Source: an uncultured Oscillibacter sp. (GTDB lineage Bacteria > Bacillota > Clostridia > Oscillospirales > Oscillospiraceae). From it: a DNA stretch of 64,000 nt. Below are positions 22,642 to 31,206 of this stretch, piece after piece. Location: NCBI RefSeq assembly GCF_900544955.1, contig NZ_UQXD01000001.1, forward strand, positions 1 through 64,000. The letters are read 5' to 3'. Below the pieces are notes generated by a model, which searched no databases, was not told where the DNA came from, and worked only from the letters and a program-made list of their open reading frames with translations. The position numbers were made by a program, and so were the translations under genes. Position 1 is the first letter of the stretch. Each line of letters opens with the position of its first letter.

Positions 22642-23799
22642 ATGGCTGATTACAAAAAGGGAGATACCGCCAGCTGGGACGCCGGAGAGGTGCGCCGCAG
22701 CCGGGGAGAGCAGCAGTCCGCCCGCCCTGCGGGCACTACCCGGCGGCGCCGGCGCCGCCGCATCAATCCGCTGATCTATCTTCTGTGCGTGCTGATCGCC
22801 TCGGCGATCCTGGCGGGCGTGGGCTGGCTGCTGATGTCGGATTTCTGCGCGTTCAACCGGGGGGTCATCACCAAGGCCACCGTGGAGGTGACGGCGGACG
22901 ACACCGTGGGCACCATCGCGGAGAAGCTGGAGGACGCCGGGCTCATCCAGTACAAGTGGTTTTTCCGGCTCTTCGCCGGTGTGACCGACGCCCGGGAGAA
23001 GATCGGCATCGGCACCTATGAGCTGAACACCGACATGGACTACCGGGCCCTGGTCACCGGGATGCGCAGCTCCTCCGGCAACATGAACGCGGACACCGTC
23101 CGGGTCACCATTCCGGAGGGCTACACCGTGGCCCAGACCATCGCTTTGCTTGCCAAGAACAACGTCAACACGGCGGAGGCGCTGACGGAGGCCGCCCAGA
23201 CCGCCGTCTTCGACTACGACTTCATCGACAACAACGCCGGGGACATCAGCCGCCTGGAGGGCTATCTCTTCCCCGACACCTATGAGTTCTACGTGGGCCA
23301 CGACCCCAAAAACGCCCTGGAGCGGCTGATCAACAACTTCGACCGGAAGCTGGACGAGGACCGTCTGGCCCAGATTCAGGCCTCCGGGCACAGCCTCCGG
23401 GAGATCATCACCATCGCCTCCCTCATCGAGAAGGAGACCGACGGCACCGACCAGAACATGATTGCCTCGGTGATCTACAACCGCCTGAACGACAGCGGCA
23501 GCCACGGCACCTACAAGATGCTGAACATCGACGCGTCGCTGCTCTACGCCCTGCCGGACCACCAGGGACCCATCACCGCGGAGGACATGCAGGTGGACTC
23601 CCGCTACAACCTCTACAAGTATGCGGGTCTGCCCCCCACGCCCATCGCAAACCCGGGCCTCACCGCCATTGACGCCGCCCTCTACCCCTCCACCAGCGAC
23701 TACTACTATTACGCCCTGGGCAAGGACGGCAAGCACCGCTTCTCCAAGACCTTGGAGGAGCACAACGCCTTCCTGAACAGCGGAGAGTATGGCGGATAA
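22642..23799 (+). CDS. mltG: Endolytic murein transglycosylase MltG (YceG/YrrL)
   Basis: 385-residue membrane-anchored enzyme that cuts nascent glycan strands and so sets peptidoglycan chain length. A basic cytoplasmic head (RRRRRRRINP) leads into one membrane helix at about 48-70. A LysM-like subdomain follows (TVEVTADDTVGTIAEKLED), then the YceG catalytic domain with LEGYLFPDTYEFY, the active-site region ITIASLIEKETDG (catalytic Glu263) and the late motifs YNLYKYAGLPPTPIANPG. GGAGG at 22632-22636 sets the start at ATG 22642; the ATG twelve bases upstream overlaps that site. It overlaps the U32 gene by 11 bases, the same neighbourhood as yrrL-yrrN-yrrO in Bacillus. Confidence 0.93.
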   Translation: MADYKKGDTASWDAGEVRRSRGEQQSARPAGTTRRRRRRRINPLIYLLCVLIASAILAGVGWLLMSDFCAFNRGVITKATVEVTADDTVGTIAEKLEDAGLIQYKWFFRLFAGVTDAREKIGIGTYELNTDMDYRALVTGMRSSSGNMNADTVRVTIPEGYTVAQTIALLAKNNVNTAEALTEAAQTAVFDYDFIDNNAGDISRLEGYLFPDTYEFYVGHDPKNALERLINNFDRKLDEDRLAQIQASGHSLREIITIASLIEKETDGTDQNMIASVIYNRLNDSGSHGTYKMLNIDASLLYALPDHQGPITAEDMQVDSRYNLYKYAGLPPTPIANPGLTAIDAALYPSTSDYYYYALGKDGKHRFSKTLEEHNAFLNSGEYGG

Positions 23800-25018
23800 G
23801 AGAGCGGTGCCGGAGTTGCTGGCTCCGGCGGGGGATATGGAGCGGCTGCGGATGGCCGTGGCCTACGGCGCGGACGCGGTGTACCTGGCGGGCACCGCCT
23901 TCGGGATGCGGGCCTTCGCCGGGAACTTTTCGGCGGAGGAGCTGCCGGAGGCGGTGGCCTATGCCCACAGCCGGGGCGTCCGGGTGCACTGCACCATCAA
24001 CACCATGCCCCGGTGCGAGGAGATCGCCCGCCTTCCGGAGCATCTGGAGCGGCTGGCGGACGCCGGGGTGGACGCCCTGATCGTGGCGGATCTGGGGACC
24101 TTCACCCTGGCGGGGAAGTACGCCCCCCGGTGCCAACGGCACATCTCCACCCAGGCCAGCGTCTCCAACGACGTGACGGCCCGAGCCTGGTACGATCTGG
24201 GGGCCTCCCGGGTGATCTTGGCCCGGGAGGTGGGGCTGGAGGAGATCCGCACCATCCGCCGGCGGACCCCGGCGGAGCTGGAGCTGGAGGCCTTTGTCCA
24301 CGGCGCCATGTGCGTCAGCTACTCCGGGCGGTGCCTGCTGTCCAACTATATGACCGGCCGGGATTCCAGCCGGGGGGCCTGCGCCCAGCCCTGCCGGTAC
24401 CAATATGCCCTGGTAGAGGAGAAGCGCCCCGGGGAGTACTTCCCCGTTGAGGAGGACGCGCAGGGCGCCTACATCCTCAACTCCCGGGACATGTGCATGA
24501 TCGACCACCTGGACGATCTGCTGGACGCGGGGCTGGACAGCCTGAAGATCGAGGGCCGGGCCAAGTCCGCCTACTACGCCGCCATCGTCACCGGCGCCTA
24601 CCGCCACTGCCTGGATGCGGCGGCGGAGGGCCGGGCGCCGGACGGCGTGTGGCGGGATGAGGTGGAGCATGTGAGCCACCGACCCTACTCCACTGGGTTC
24701 TACTACGGGCCGCCGGGTCAGTATTACGAGACTTCCCGGTATATCAGAGAGTGGCAAGTGGTTGCACTTGTCACAGAGTGCGACAGCGATGGAACCGCCG
24801 TACTGTCCCTGCGCAACAAATTCCGGGCGGGGGACACAGTGGAGGTGGTGGGGCCGGACCTTCGGCCCTTCGCCATGGAGGTGCCGGTCATGGAGGACGC
24901 CGCGGGCGCGCCCCTGGAGGAGCCCCGGACGCCCCAGATGACCTTCCGCATGAAGTTGCCCCGGCCGGTACCGCCCCTGACCCTGGTACGCCGCCGGGCG
25001 GACCTGTCCGCCAAATGA
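23789..25018 (+). CDS. U32-family protein, probable tRNA hydroxylation factor (YrrO/TrhP type)
   Basis: 409 residues. Although named peptidase U32, this group is known from TrhP/YrrN-YrrO to make 5-hydroxyuridine in tRNA using prephenate and an iron-sulphur cluster. The signature is intact: LLAPAGDMERLRMAVAYGAD at the start, HISTQASVSND, and the U32 motif EAFVHGAMCVSYSGRCLLSN followed by SRGACAQPCRY. The Cys residues of that block are the expected cluster ligands. The C-terminal domain (about 340-400) is a small beta-barrel. It overlaps mltG by 11 bases, as in the Bacillus yrr cluster, which supports YrrO. Only one U32 gene is present here, while Bacillus has two. Confidence 0.85.
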   Translation: MADKRAVPELLAPAGDMERLRMAVAYGADAVYLAGTAFGMRAFAGNFSAEELPEAVAYAHSRGVRVHCTINTMPRCEEIARLPEHLERLADAGVDALIVADLGTFTLAGKYAPRCQRHISTQASVSNDVTARAWYDLGASRVILAREVGLEEIRTIRRRTPAELELEAFVHGAMCVSYSGRCLLSNYMTGRDSSRGACAQPCRYQYALVEEKRPGEYFPVEEDAQGAYILNSRDMCMIDHLDDLLDAGLDSLKIEGRAKSAYYAAIVTGAYRHCLDAAAEGRAPDGVWRDEVEHVSHRPYSTGFYYGPPGQYYETSRYIREWQVVALVTECDSDGTAVLSLRNKFRAGDTVEVVGPDLRPFAMEVPVMEDAAGAPLEEPRTPQMTFRMKLPRPVPPLTLVRRRADLSAK

Positions 25019-25058
25019 ACGGCGGGCGGATGATAAAGAAAAAGAGGAGAAATCAGCG

Positions 25059-26456
25059 ATGAACGCAGACGTTGTGATCGTGGGTGCCGGCCCCGCCGGT
25101 ATTTTCACCGCCCTGGAGATGATCAAGCGGGGCAGCCGGCAGAAGATTGTGATGGTGGAGAAGGGCCAGGCGGTGGAGAACCGCCACTGCCCCAAGGACA
25201 AGACCCGCAAGTGCGTCAACTGCAAGCCCTACTGCCATATCACCACCGGCTTCTCCGGCGCCGGCGCCTTTTCCGACGGCAAGCTGTCCCTGAGCTACGA
25301 GGTGGGCGGGGACCTGCCCACCCTGATCGGGGAGGATCTGGCCCAGGAGACCATCCACTACGCCGACAAGATTTATCTGGAGTTCGGCGCGGACGAGCAT
25401 ATCGAGGGCCTGGGCCACGAGGACGAGCGGAAGGAGATCCGCCGCCGGGCCATCCAGGCGGGGCTGAAGCTGGTGGACTGTCCCATCCGCCACATGGGCA
25501 CGGAGAAGGCCCAGAACATCTACTTCGGCATCGAGAAGTTTTTGCAGGACAGCGGCGTGGAGATGTACTTCGGCTATGAGTGCAGCAACCTGATTCTGGA
25601 GGACGACGTGTGCCGGGGCGTCTCCATCTCTGACGGTAAGACGGACCTGGACATCTACGCCCGGCACGTGGTGGTGGCCACCGGCCGCCGGGGGGCCGAC
25701 TGGCTGGAGAAACTGTGCGCGGAGCACAACATCGCCCACGCCCCCGGCACCGTGGACATCGGCGTGCGGGTGGAGGTGCGCAACGAGGTGATGGAGACCG
25801 TCAACCGGGTGCTGTACGAGTCCAAGCTGGTGGGCTATCCCAAGCCCTTCAAGAACAAGGTCCGCACTTTCTGCCAGAATCCCGGCGGCTTCGTCAGCCA
25901 GGAGAACTACGACAACAACCTGGCGGTGGTCAACGGCCACTCCTTCAAGGAGATGAAGAGCGACAACACCAACCTCTCCATCCTCTGCTCCCACAATTTC
26001 TCCATCCCCTTCAACCAGCCCATCGCCTACGCCCAGAAGGTGGGAGAACTGACCAACATGCTGGGCGCGGGCCACATCCTGGTCCAGCGCTTCGGGGACA
26101 TTCTGGACGGCAAGCGCACCTGGCAGAAGGAGCTGGCCCAGTCCAACATCAAGCCCACGCTTCCCGACGCCGTGGCCGGGGACATCACCGCCGCCATGCC
26201 CTACCGGGCCATGATGAACATCATCAACTTCATTCAGGCCATGGACTACGTGGTGCCGGGCTTTGCCTCCTATGAGACGCTGCTCTACTCCCCGGAGCTG
26301 AAGTTCTACTCCAACCGGGTGAAGATGGACACGGACTTCAACACCAGCCTGAAGGGCCTCCACTGCCTGGGGGACAGCTCCGGCTGGACCCGGGGGCTGA
26401 TGATGGCCTCCGTCATGGGCGTCCTGATGGGCAGAAAGATCGCCGGAGAGGGTTAA
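25059..26456 (+). CDS. Uncharacterised FAD-dependent dehydrogenase (COG2509 type)
   Basis: 465-residue flavoprotein. The N-terminal Rossmann fold has VVIVGAGPAGIFTALEM and binds FAD. A Cys cluster follows (NRHCPKDKTRKCVNCKPYC), typical of this conserved but functionally unassigned group, then GFSGAGAFSDGKLSLS. A second dinucleotide-type segment (HVVVATGRRGADW) and the C-terminal FAD motif GLHCLGDSSGWTRGLMMASV are present. ATG 25059 is 40 bases after the U32 gene with an AAAGAGGAG site. The Cys block may hold a metal or a redox disulphide. Its wide distribution in anaerobes suggests a housekeeping redox step, which I cannot name. Confidence 0.85.
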   Translation: MNADVVIVGAGPAGIFTALEMIKRGSRQKIVMVEKGQAVENRHCPKDKTRKCVNCKPYCHITTGFSGAGAFSDGKLSLSYEVGGDLPTLIGEDLAQETIHYADKIYLEFGADEHIEGLGHEDERKEIRRRAIQAGLKLVDCPIRHMGTEKAQNIYFGIEKFLQDSGVEMYFGYECSNLILEDDVCRGVSISDGKTDLDIYARHVVVATGRRGADWLEKLCAEHNIAHAPGTVDIGVRVEVRNEVMETVNRVLYESKLVGYPKPFKNKVRTFCQNPGGFVSQENYDNNLAVVNGHSFKEMKSDNTNLSILCSHNFSIPFNQPIAYAQKVGELTNMLGAGHILVQRFGDILDGKRTWQKELAQSNIKPTLPDAVAGDITAAMPYRAMMNIINFIQAMDYVVPGFASYETLLYSPELKFYSNRVKMDTDFNTSLKGLHCLGDSSGWTRGLMMASVMGVLMGRKIAGEG

Positions 26457-26467
26457 AAAGCCCCCGT

Positions 26468-26501
26468 ACAGCCGCCGGAAGACCTTCCGGCGGCTGTTTT
26501 T
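26468..26501 (+). terminator. Rho-independent terminator after the flavoprotein gene
   Basis: A perfect 13-bp stem (26468-26480 with 26485-26497) with loop GACC and a following T-run. It ends the mltG-U32-flavoprotein operon. Confidence 0.92.
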
Positions 26502-26546
26502 GTGCGGCGCCGGGCCGCGCCGGAAGACCGCTCTTTCAGATTTTTC

Positions 26547-26575
26547 TTGGCAAAAGCGGGAAGATGTGGTAAGAT
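26547..26575 (+). promoter_or_regulatory. Promoter of the YeiH-type gene
   Basis: TTGGCA (26547-26552), 17 bases, TAAGAT (26570-26575). Confidence 0.6.
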
Positions 26576-26626
26576 GCGGGCTTATCGGGAGAGAACGACA
26601 CAGATCGAATTGAGGAGGAACGTACA

Positions 26627-27640
26627 TTGGAAAAGCTGAAAAAAAATCTGCCAGGTGTTTTGGTGTGCCTGGTGCTGGCGGTGCCCGCCTGGCTGCTGGG
26701 CAAACGGTTTGAGGTGGTGGGGGGCCCGGTGTTCGCCATTTTGATCGGCATGGTCATCGCCCTCTTCTGGAAGGACCAGGGCGGGGCCAAGTCCGGCGTC
26801 ACCTACACCTCCAAGAAGATTCTGCAACTGGCGGTGGTGCTGCTGGGCTTCGGCATGAACCTGGGGAACGTGCTGAAGGTGGGCGGGCAGTCCCTGCCCA
26901 TCATCGTCTCCACCATTGCCACGTCGCTGATCGTGTCCTATGTGCTGTACCGGGCCATGCATATGGACGCCAACATCTCCACCCTCATCGGCGTGGGTTC
27001 CTCCATCTGCGGCGGCAGCGCCATCGCCGCCACCGCCCCGGTGATCGGCGCCGACGACGAGGAGATCGCCCAGGCCATCTCCGTCATCTTCCTGTTCAAC
27101 GTCATCGCGGCGCTGATTTTCCCCACCCTGGGCGGGGTGCTGGGCCTCTCCAACGAGGGCTTCGGCCTCTTCGCCGGCACTGCCGTCAACGACACGTCCT
27201 CCGTCACCGCGGCGGCCGCTGCCTGGGACGGGATGCACCCCGGCGCCAACACCCTGGAGACCGCCGCCATCGTCAAGATGACCCGGACCCTGGCCATCAT
27301 TCCCATCACGCTGGTGCTGGCCCTGCGCCGGGCCAAGAAGGCCGGGGAGGCCGCCGAGGGCGCCAAGGTGGACCTGAAGAAGATCTTCCCCTGGTTTGTG
27401 CTGCTGTTCCTGCTGGCCTCCATCATCACCACCGTGGCGCCCATTCCGGCGGCCGTGGTGAGCTTCCTGAAAAACGCCAGCAAGTTCTTCATCGTCATGG
27501 CCATGGCGGCCATCGGGCTGAACACGGACATCGTAAAGCTGGTGAAGACCGGGGGCAAGCCCATCCTCATGGGCTTTTGCTGCTGGGTGGCCATCGCCTG
27601 CGTCAGCCTGGGGGTTCAGCACCTGATCGGCGTTTGGTAA
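26627..27640 (+). CDS. YeiH/UPF0324-family membrane protein, putative sulfate exporter
   Basis: 337-residue protein with about ten membrane helices. It matches the YeiH family (PSE), whose members are linked to export of sulfate formed in sulfonate metabolism. Typical segments are [15 protein letters not shown] near the start, [20 protein letters not shown], the conserved [39 protein letters not shown] and [14 protein letters not shown]. Translation starts at TTG 26627 behind a strong GAGGAGG. It stands alone with its own promoter. A LysR gene often accompanies the family but none is adjacent here. Confidence 0.88.
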   Translation: MEKLKKNLPGVLVCLVLAVPAWLLGKRFEVVGGPVFAILIGMVIALFWKDQGGAKSGVTYTSKKILQLAVVLLGFGMNLGNVLKVGGQSLPIIVSTIATSLIVSYVLYRAMHMDANISTLIGVGSSICGGSAIAATAPVIGADDEEIAQAISVIFLFNVIAALIFPTLGGVLGLSNEGFGLFAGTAVNDTSSVTAAAAAWDGMHPGANTLETAAIVKMTRTLAIIPITLVLALRRAKKAGEAAEGAKVDLKKIFPWFVLLFLLASIITTVAPIPAAVVSFLKNASKFFIVMAMAAIGLNTDIVKLVKTGGKPILMGFCCWVAIACVSLGVQHLIGVW

Positions 27641-27680
27641 GCCCTGCGGCCCAGCGCCGCAACCGCCGGTTGACAAACTT

Positions 27681-27724
27681 CCACCCGCCGCGTTCTTGTC
27701 TGAGCGCGGCGGGTGGCCTATGCT
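27681..27724 (+). promoter_or_regulatory. Promoter with overlapping dyad ahead of the XRE/pentapeptide gene
   Basis: -35 TTGTCT (27696-27701), 17 bases, -10 TATGCT (27719-27724). A perfect 12-bp inverted repeat, CCACCCGCCGCG (27681-27692) with CGCGGCGGGTGG (27705-27716), covers the -35 and spacer and could be an autoregulatory operator. Confidence 0.55.
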
Positions 27725-27758
27725 GGGGACATCCTGATGAAGAAAGCGAGAGCCGCAT

Positions 27759-28532
27759 ATGGAATTTTCGGAAAAGATTACCGCCCTCCGCCGCCGGGAG
27801 GGCTGGTCCCAGGAGCAGCTGGCGGACCGCCTGGGGGTCACCCGGCAGTCGGTCAGCAAGTGGGAGGGCGGCGCGGCGGCGCCGGAGCTGGGGAAGCTTG
27901 TCGCCCTGTCGGAGCTGTTCGGCGTCAGCGTGGACTATCTGGTGAAGGACTACCTGGAATCGGAGCCTTCCGCAGCCGGGGTGGACACCGCCCGTCTGGA
28001 GGAGCGGGTGGAGGACCTGGTCCAGTACTTCCGGGGCTATGCCTATGACAGCAAGACCCGGCTCTTCGGCCTCCCCCTGGTGTCCATCCGCATCACCCGC
28101 CGGGGCTTCCGGGGCGGCGTGGCCAAGGGCATTCTGGCCATCGGCAACGCCGCCATCGGGGTGGTGGCCATCGGCGCCGTCGCCGTGGGCGGAGTGAGCC
28201 TGGGGGCCTTCTCCGTGGGTCTGCTGGCCCTGGGCGCCCTGGCGGCCGGCGGCGCGGCTGTGGGCGCCCTGGCGGTGGGATTGGCGGCCTTCGGCTCCTG
28301 CGCCGTGGGGGTGTGGTCCGGCGGCGTGGCGGCAATGGGGCAGGAGATCGCCGTGGGCGTGGCCGCACTGGGCAAGACCGCCGTGGGCCAGGACGCCATG
28401 GGGGAGCACGTCCTCCTCTGGGGCAGCGGCCTGACGGCGGGGGAGGTGGAGGCCTTTTTGCGCCTGCACCATCCGGATCTGTGGCAGCCCCTGCTGAAAG
28501 CCCTGAGCTTTCTCGGCTCCGCCATCAAATAA
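27759..28532 (+). CDS. XRE-family regulator fused to an Ala-Gly pentapeptide-repeat domain
   Basis: 257 residues. The N-terminal 65 residues are a Cro/CI helix-turn-helix (ITALRRREGWSQEQLADRLG, VTRQSVSKWEGG). After a linker helix, residues about 127-196 are 14 near-perfect tandem pentapeptides of pattern [A/S]-x-G-x-x, where x2 is mostly I, V or L (AIGNA AIGVV AIGAV AVGGV). That resembles the pentapeptide-repeat beta-helix but with Gly at the centre position, so it may be either a compact right-handed helix or a membrane-inserting Gly-zipper region. The last 55 residues are helical (EVEAFLRLHHPDLW). ATG 27759 has a poor ribosome site. It probably represses itself through the dyad upstream; what the repeat domain senses is unknown. 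Confidence 0.8.
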   Translation: MEFSEKITALRRREGWSQEQLADRLGVTRQSVSKWEGGAAAPELGKLVALSELFGVSVDYLVKDYLESEPSAAGVDTARLEERVEDLVQYFRGYAYDSKTRLFGLPLVSIRITRRGFRGGVAKGILAIGNAAIGVVAIGAVAVGGVSLGAFSVGLLALGALAAGGAAVGALAVGLAAFGSCAVGVWSGGVAAMGQEIAVGVAALGKTAVGQDAMGEHVLLWGSGLTAGEVEAFLRLHHPDLWQPLLKALSFLGSAIK

Positions 28533-28861
28533 CGGGGGAAAGTCTATCAAGGGAATTTCCTATACACCCGAGAGAAAAAGGGCAATCCGGCGGTGGATTT
28601 CGCATCCGGCCGGCCTGTCCTCAGTGGACAGCGGGCAGTACGCCCCGGACGCATCAGAACCGCGTGCCGACGGTGTGTTCGCCCTGGCCGTGCGCCGGTA
28701 AATCTGCGGCTTCCCCCGTGAGAGGCGCGGCGGGCTCTTGGAGCCTGTCGCGCCTCTTGGCGTCCGGGCTCCGGAATTTTGGCCGCGGCAAAAAAATGAA
28801 TTTTATTCATTGACTTTTGTTTATTCATGTGGTATGCTTTGGAGAAAGGGGGGGAGCGGGG
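28533..28861. other. Gap of about 330 bases with hairpins but no supported gene
   Basis: It holds a small hairpin near 28617-28632, a strong bulged stem at 28721-28757 (AGAGGCGCG pairing with CGCGCCTCT), and then the TetR promoter region. Short frames here have no ribosome site or family match. Confidence 0.5.
28796..28838 (+). promoter_or_regulatory. TetR-gene promoter with ATGAAT/ATTCAT operator half-sites
   Basis: -35 TTGACT (28810-28815), 17 bases, -10 TATGCT (28833-28838). ATGAAT (28796-28801) and ATTCAT (28805-28810) make a perfect dyad beside the -35, and a third half-site ATTCAT lies in the spacer at 28823-28828. This is a typical autorepressor layout. Confidence 0.65.
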
Positions 28862-29437
28862 ATGCGGATTACCAAGGCGCCGGAGCTGCGGCGCCAGGAG
28901 ATTTTGGAGACGGCCATGGTGCTGTTCACGGAGCGGGGCTATGAGGAGACCTCCATGCGGGACATCGCTCAGGCCTGCCATGTGGTGCCGGGGCTGTGCT
29001 ACCGGTATTTCGATTCCAAGCAGGCGCTGTTTCAGGAGGCCATGGACGCCTATGTGGAGGCCTGCTGCGGCATGATTGCCCCGGTGCTCCGGGACCCGGC
29101 GCTGTCCCTGGAGCACAAGCTGGACCGGCTGTATCAGGCGATCCGGGGAGAGCGGCAGGAGATGCGCTATCACGACTTCCTCCACCGCCGGGGCAACGAG
29201 GGCTTTCACGAGCAGTTCTCCGTCCGGCTGTGCGGACGGATGGTTCCCCGGCTGCTGGAGGCGCTGCACCAGGAGGAGGCGCGGACCGGCCGCCGCTTCC
29301 GGGACCCGGAGACCCTGATCTCCTTTGTGACCTACGGCCAGATCGCCCTGATGAGCGATCCCCGGATGCCCCGGGAGGAGATTTTGGACCGCATCCGGTC
29401 CTACATCGACCTGCTGCTGGCATCCCAGATGGAATAA
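28862..29437 (+). CDS. TetR/AcrR-family transcriptional regulator
   Basis: 191 residues. The N-terminal helix-turn-helix is clear: RRQEILETAMVLFTERGYEE, TSMRDIAQACHVVPGLCYRY, FDSKQALFQEAM. The C-terminal ligand/dimer domain (about 60-190) is not specific to any known subfamily. ATG 28862 has a G-rich ribosome site. It is first in a cassette with a methyltransferase and a small DtxR-like protein, 77 bases and one overlap apart, so it may control them; TetR proteins often govern efflux or detoxification genes in response to small molecules. Operator-like half-sites cover its promoter, pointing to autorepression. Confidence 0.9.
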   Translation: MRITKAPELRRQEILETAMVLFTERGYEETSMRDIAQACHVVPGLCYRYFDSKQALFQEAMDAYVEACCGMIAPVLRDPALSLEHKLDRLYQAIRGERQEMRYHDFLHRRGNEGFHEQFSVRLCGRMVPRLLEALHQEEARTGRRFRDPETLISFVTYGQIALMSDPRMPREEILDRIRSYIDLLLASQME

Positions 29438-29514
29438 GACACGCCGCCCGGCCAGAGGCCGGGCGTGCTTTCCGGCTATCGAGTAAACAAAATTCAATCA
29501 AGGAGCGAGACAAG

Positions 29515-30126
29515 ATGAAACAAGACAGCAAGCAGCTCTCCCGGGCGGCCTTCGACCGTCAGGCCGCCGGTTATGACACCGGCATACAGGGCAGCCATGC
29601 CCGGAACTTGTACCCCTACCTGTTGCAGGAGATCATACACGCCTGGGGGGACCGGGTGCTGGACCTGGGCTGCGGCACCGGCGCCCTGCTGGCCCAGGTG
29701 CTCTCCGAGGATCCCGGCCGCCGCGTGACGGGGCTGGATTTGTCGGAGAAGATGCTGGAGCAGGCCCGGGCGCGGCTGGGGGACCGGGCGGAGCTGGTCC
29801 GGGGGGACAGCGAGCACCTGCCCTTTCCGGACCGGAGCTTCGACATTGTGTACTGCTGCGACTCCTTTCACCACTATCCCAACCCCCGGACGGTAGTGGA
29901 GGAGGTGGGCCGGGTGCTGGAATTCGGCGGGGTGTTTTTGCTGGGGGACTGCTGGCTGCCCCTGCCGGGGCGGCTGGTGATGAACCCGCTGCTGGGGTTG
30001 AGCCGGGAGGGGGATGTGAAGCTCTACTCCCGGCGGGAGATCGAGGGGCTGTTGGGCGTGGCCTTTCACCGGATCACCTGGAAGCAGGCGGGGACGCGGG
30101 CCTACGTGGCGGGAGGGGTGCGGTGA
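29515..30126 (+). CDS. Class I SAM-dependent methyltransferase
   Basis: 203-residue methyltransferase of the UbiE/Methyltransf_11 type. Motif I is VLDLGCGTGALLAQVL (about 49-64), the acidic SAM-ribose residue lies in VTGLDLSEKM, motif II is FDIVYCCDSFHHYPNP, and motif III is LEFGGVFLLGDCW. The N-terminus AAFDRQAAGYD is the usual opening for small-molecule methyltransferases. AGGAG precedes ATG 29515. The GTG start of the next gene overlaps its stop. The acceptor cannot be deduced; in TetR-linked cassettes such enzymes often act on a small molecule, lipid or antibiotic. Confidence 0.85.
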   Translation: MKQDSKQLSRAAFDRQAAGYDTGIQGSHARNLYPYLLQEIIHAWGDRVLDLGCGTGALLAQVLSEDPGRRVTGLDLSEKMLEQARARLGDRAELVRGDSEHLPFPDRSFDIVYCCDSFHHYPNPRTVVEEVGRVLEFGGVFLLGDCWLPLPGRLVMNPLLGLSREGDVKLYSRREIEGLLGVAFHRITWKQAGTRAYVAGGVR

Positions 30127-30410
30127 AGCTGACCCCCTCCCAGGAGGCGTATCTGCACACGGTGTGCCGCCTGGGGGAGGCCGGGGACACGGTGCTGCAA
30201 AGGGACGTGGCCCAGGCCATGGGCCGCTCCAAGCCCAGCGTGTCCCGGGCGGTGGGGCTGCTGCGGCGCCGGGGACTGCTGGCGCCCGGGCGGGCGCTGA
30301 CACTGACGCCGGCGGCGCTGCTGGCGCTGGGACTACCCCGGGAGGAGGCCCTGGCCGGGGCGGGATGGATTGCCTGCCGCCTGGAGGGGGAGCCGTCGGA
30401 GAGGGCGTAG
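30123..30410 (+). CDS. Small DtxR/MarR-like winged-helix protein (DNA-binding domain only)
   Basis: 95 residues, far shorter than the 140 or more residues of functional DtxR/MntR repressors. The N-terminal 65 residues match the DtxR DNA-binding domain: LTPSQEAYLHTVCRLGE, RDVAQAMGRSKPSVSRAV, LLRRRGLLAP. The C-terminal metal-binding and dimerisation domain is reduced to about 30 residues (LTLTPAALLALGLPREEALA) without the usual metal ligands. It starts with GTG overlapping the methyltransferase stop. It is either a degenerate regulator or a compact single-domain one. No frameshift is visible downstream that would restore a longer protein. Confidence 0.7.
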   Translation: MKLTPSQEAYLHTVCRLGEAGDTVLQRDVAQAMGRSKPSVSRAVGLLRRRGLLAPGRALTLTPAALLALGLPREEALAGAGWIACRLEGEPSERA

Positions 30411-30415
30411 AGAAA

Positions 30416-30446
30416 CCCGGAGGCGCGCACGCGGCGCGCCTCCGGG
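30416..30446 (+). terminator. GC-rich hairpin after the TetR cassette
   Basis: A perfect 13-bp stem (30416-30428 with 30434-30446) with a 5-base loop but no T-run. A weak or bidirectional terminator between converging genes. Confidence 0.5.
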
Positions 30447-30555
30447 CTGAGAGCGGATGCAGTTGGGATTTCCGGGATCGCTTGCCCCGGAAAAAGGCCT
30501 GGGCAAAGGGGCCGCCGGCGGCGCCCACGAAAGACCAGGCCGCTGCGGCGCATCG

Positions 30556-31131
30556 TCAGTTCCGGCCCAGGACCTGGTGGCGGATGTAGGCAAAGGCGGC
30601 GTCCTCCCCCTCGTCCTTCAGCTTCACCAGCATGGACTCCAGCAGATCCGCCGTGGCGGGGTGGAGCAGCAGCCGCTTCTCCTTGCCCCGCTGGAAGAAA
30701 CGCCATGGATCGGCGGGGTCGAAGGCGTCCGCCCGGTAGGTGCGGCTGGCGGCCAGCCGGTCGCAGAACATCTCCGCCACGTACCGCCGGGGCATCTCCA
30801 CCCCGGTGATGCCCTCGCCGGTGGGGCTGTAATCGGTCCAGTACTCAAAGTGGTGGCGGTTGCGGCCCTTGTGGTGCATCCAGGAGGCGCTGTAGCCCCA
30901 TTCCCGGCGCTGGGCGTCGTTGGGGCTGCGGTCCCCCTGGAAGTACTTCACCCCCGCCCAGAATTCCACAGGGCTGTACTTGGAGAGGTCGTGGGTCAGG
31001 CCCTGCCAATAGAGCCCCAGGCGGAAGCAGTATTTCCGCACCAGCGCACGGTGGTGGTGGATGGTTTTCAAATGGTCCCAGAAGTGCAAGCGTGTCACCT
31101 CGAAATCAGAATCTACCTGCCAGTATACCAT
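30556..31131 (-). CDS. DUF5662-family protein
   Basis: 191 residues if started at ATG 31131. The His/Trp-rich block is characteristic: LKTIHHHRALVRKYCFRLG, GLTHDLSKYSPVEF, GYSASWMHHKGRNRHHFEYW and MPRRYVAEMFCDRLAAS. The many conserved His and Asp (HDLSKY, HHKGRNRHH) look like a metal site of an HD-like hydrolase, but no function is established. No ribosome site lies before ATG 31131; GAGGTG followed six bases later by an in-frame TTG would give a protein shorter by about 13 residues and may be the real start. It is transcribed alone against its neighbours. Confidence 0.75.
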   Translation of the reverse strand: MVYWQVDSDFEVTRLHFWDHLKTIHHHRALVRKYCFRLGLYWQGLTHDLSKYSPVEFWAGVKYFQGDRSPNDAQRREWGYSASWMHHKGRNRHHFEYWTDYSPTGEGITGVEMPRRYVAEMFCDRLAASRTYRADAFDPADPWRFFQRGKEKRLLLHPATADLLESMLVKLKDEGEDAAFAYIRHQVLGRN

Positions 31132-31206
31132 GGTCCCGGGAAAAAGACGAGGAAAATCTGCATGGAATTTTGCCGGGGAGGGAGACTAGGCGGGAGGTGT
31201 TTTTGG

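Noticed and set aside
30031..30120. Idea that the mini-DtxR gene is a frameshifted full DtxR
   Set aside because: No downstream frame encodes the metal-binding domain; a strong hairpin follows the stop codon at once.
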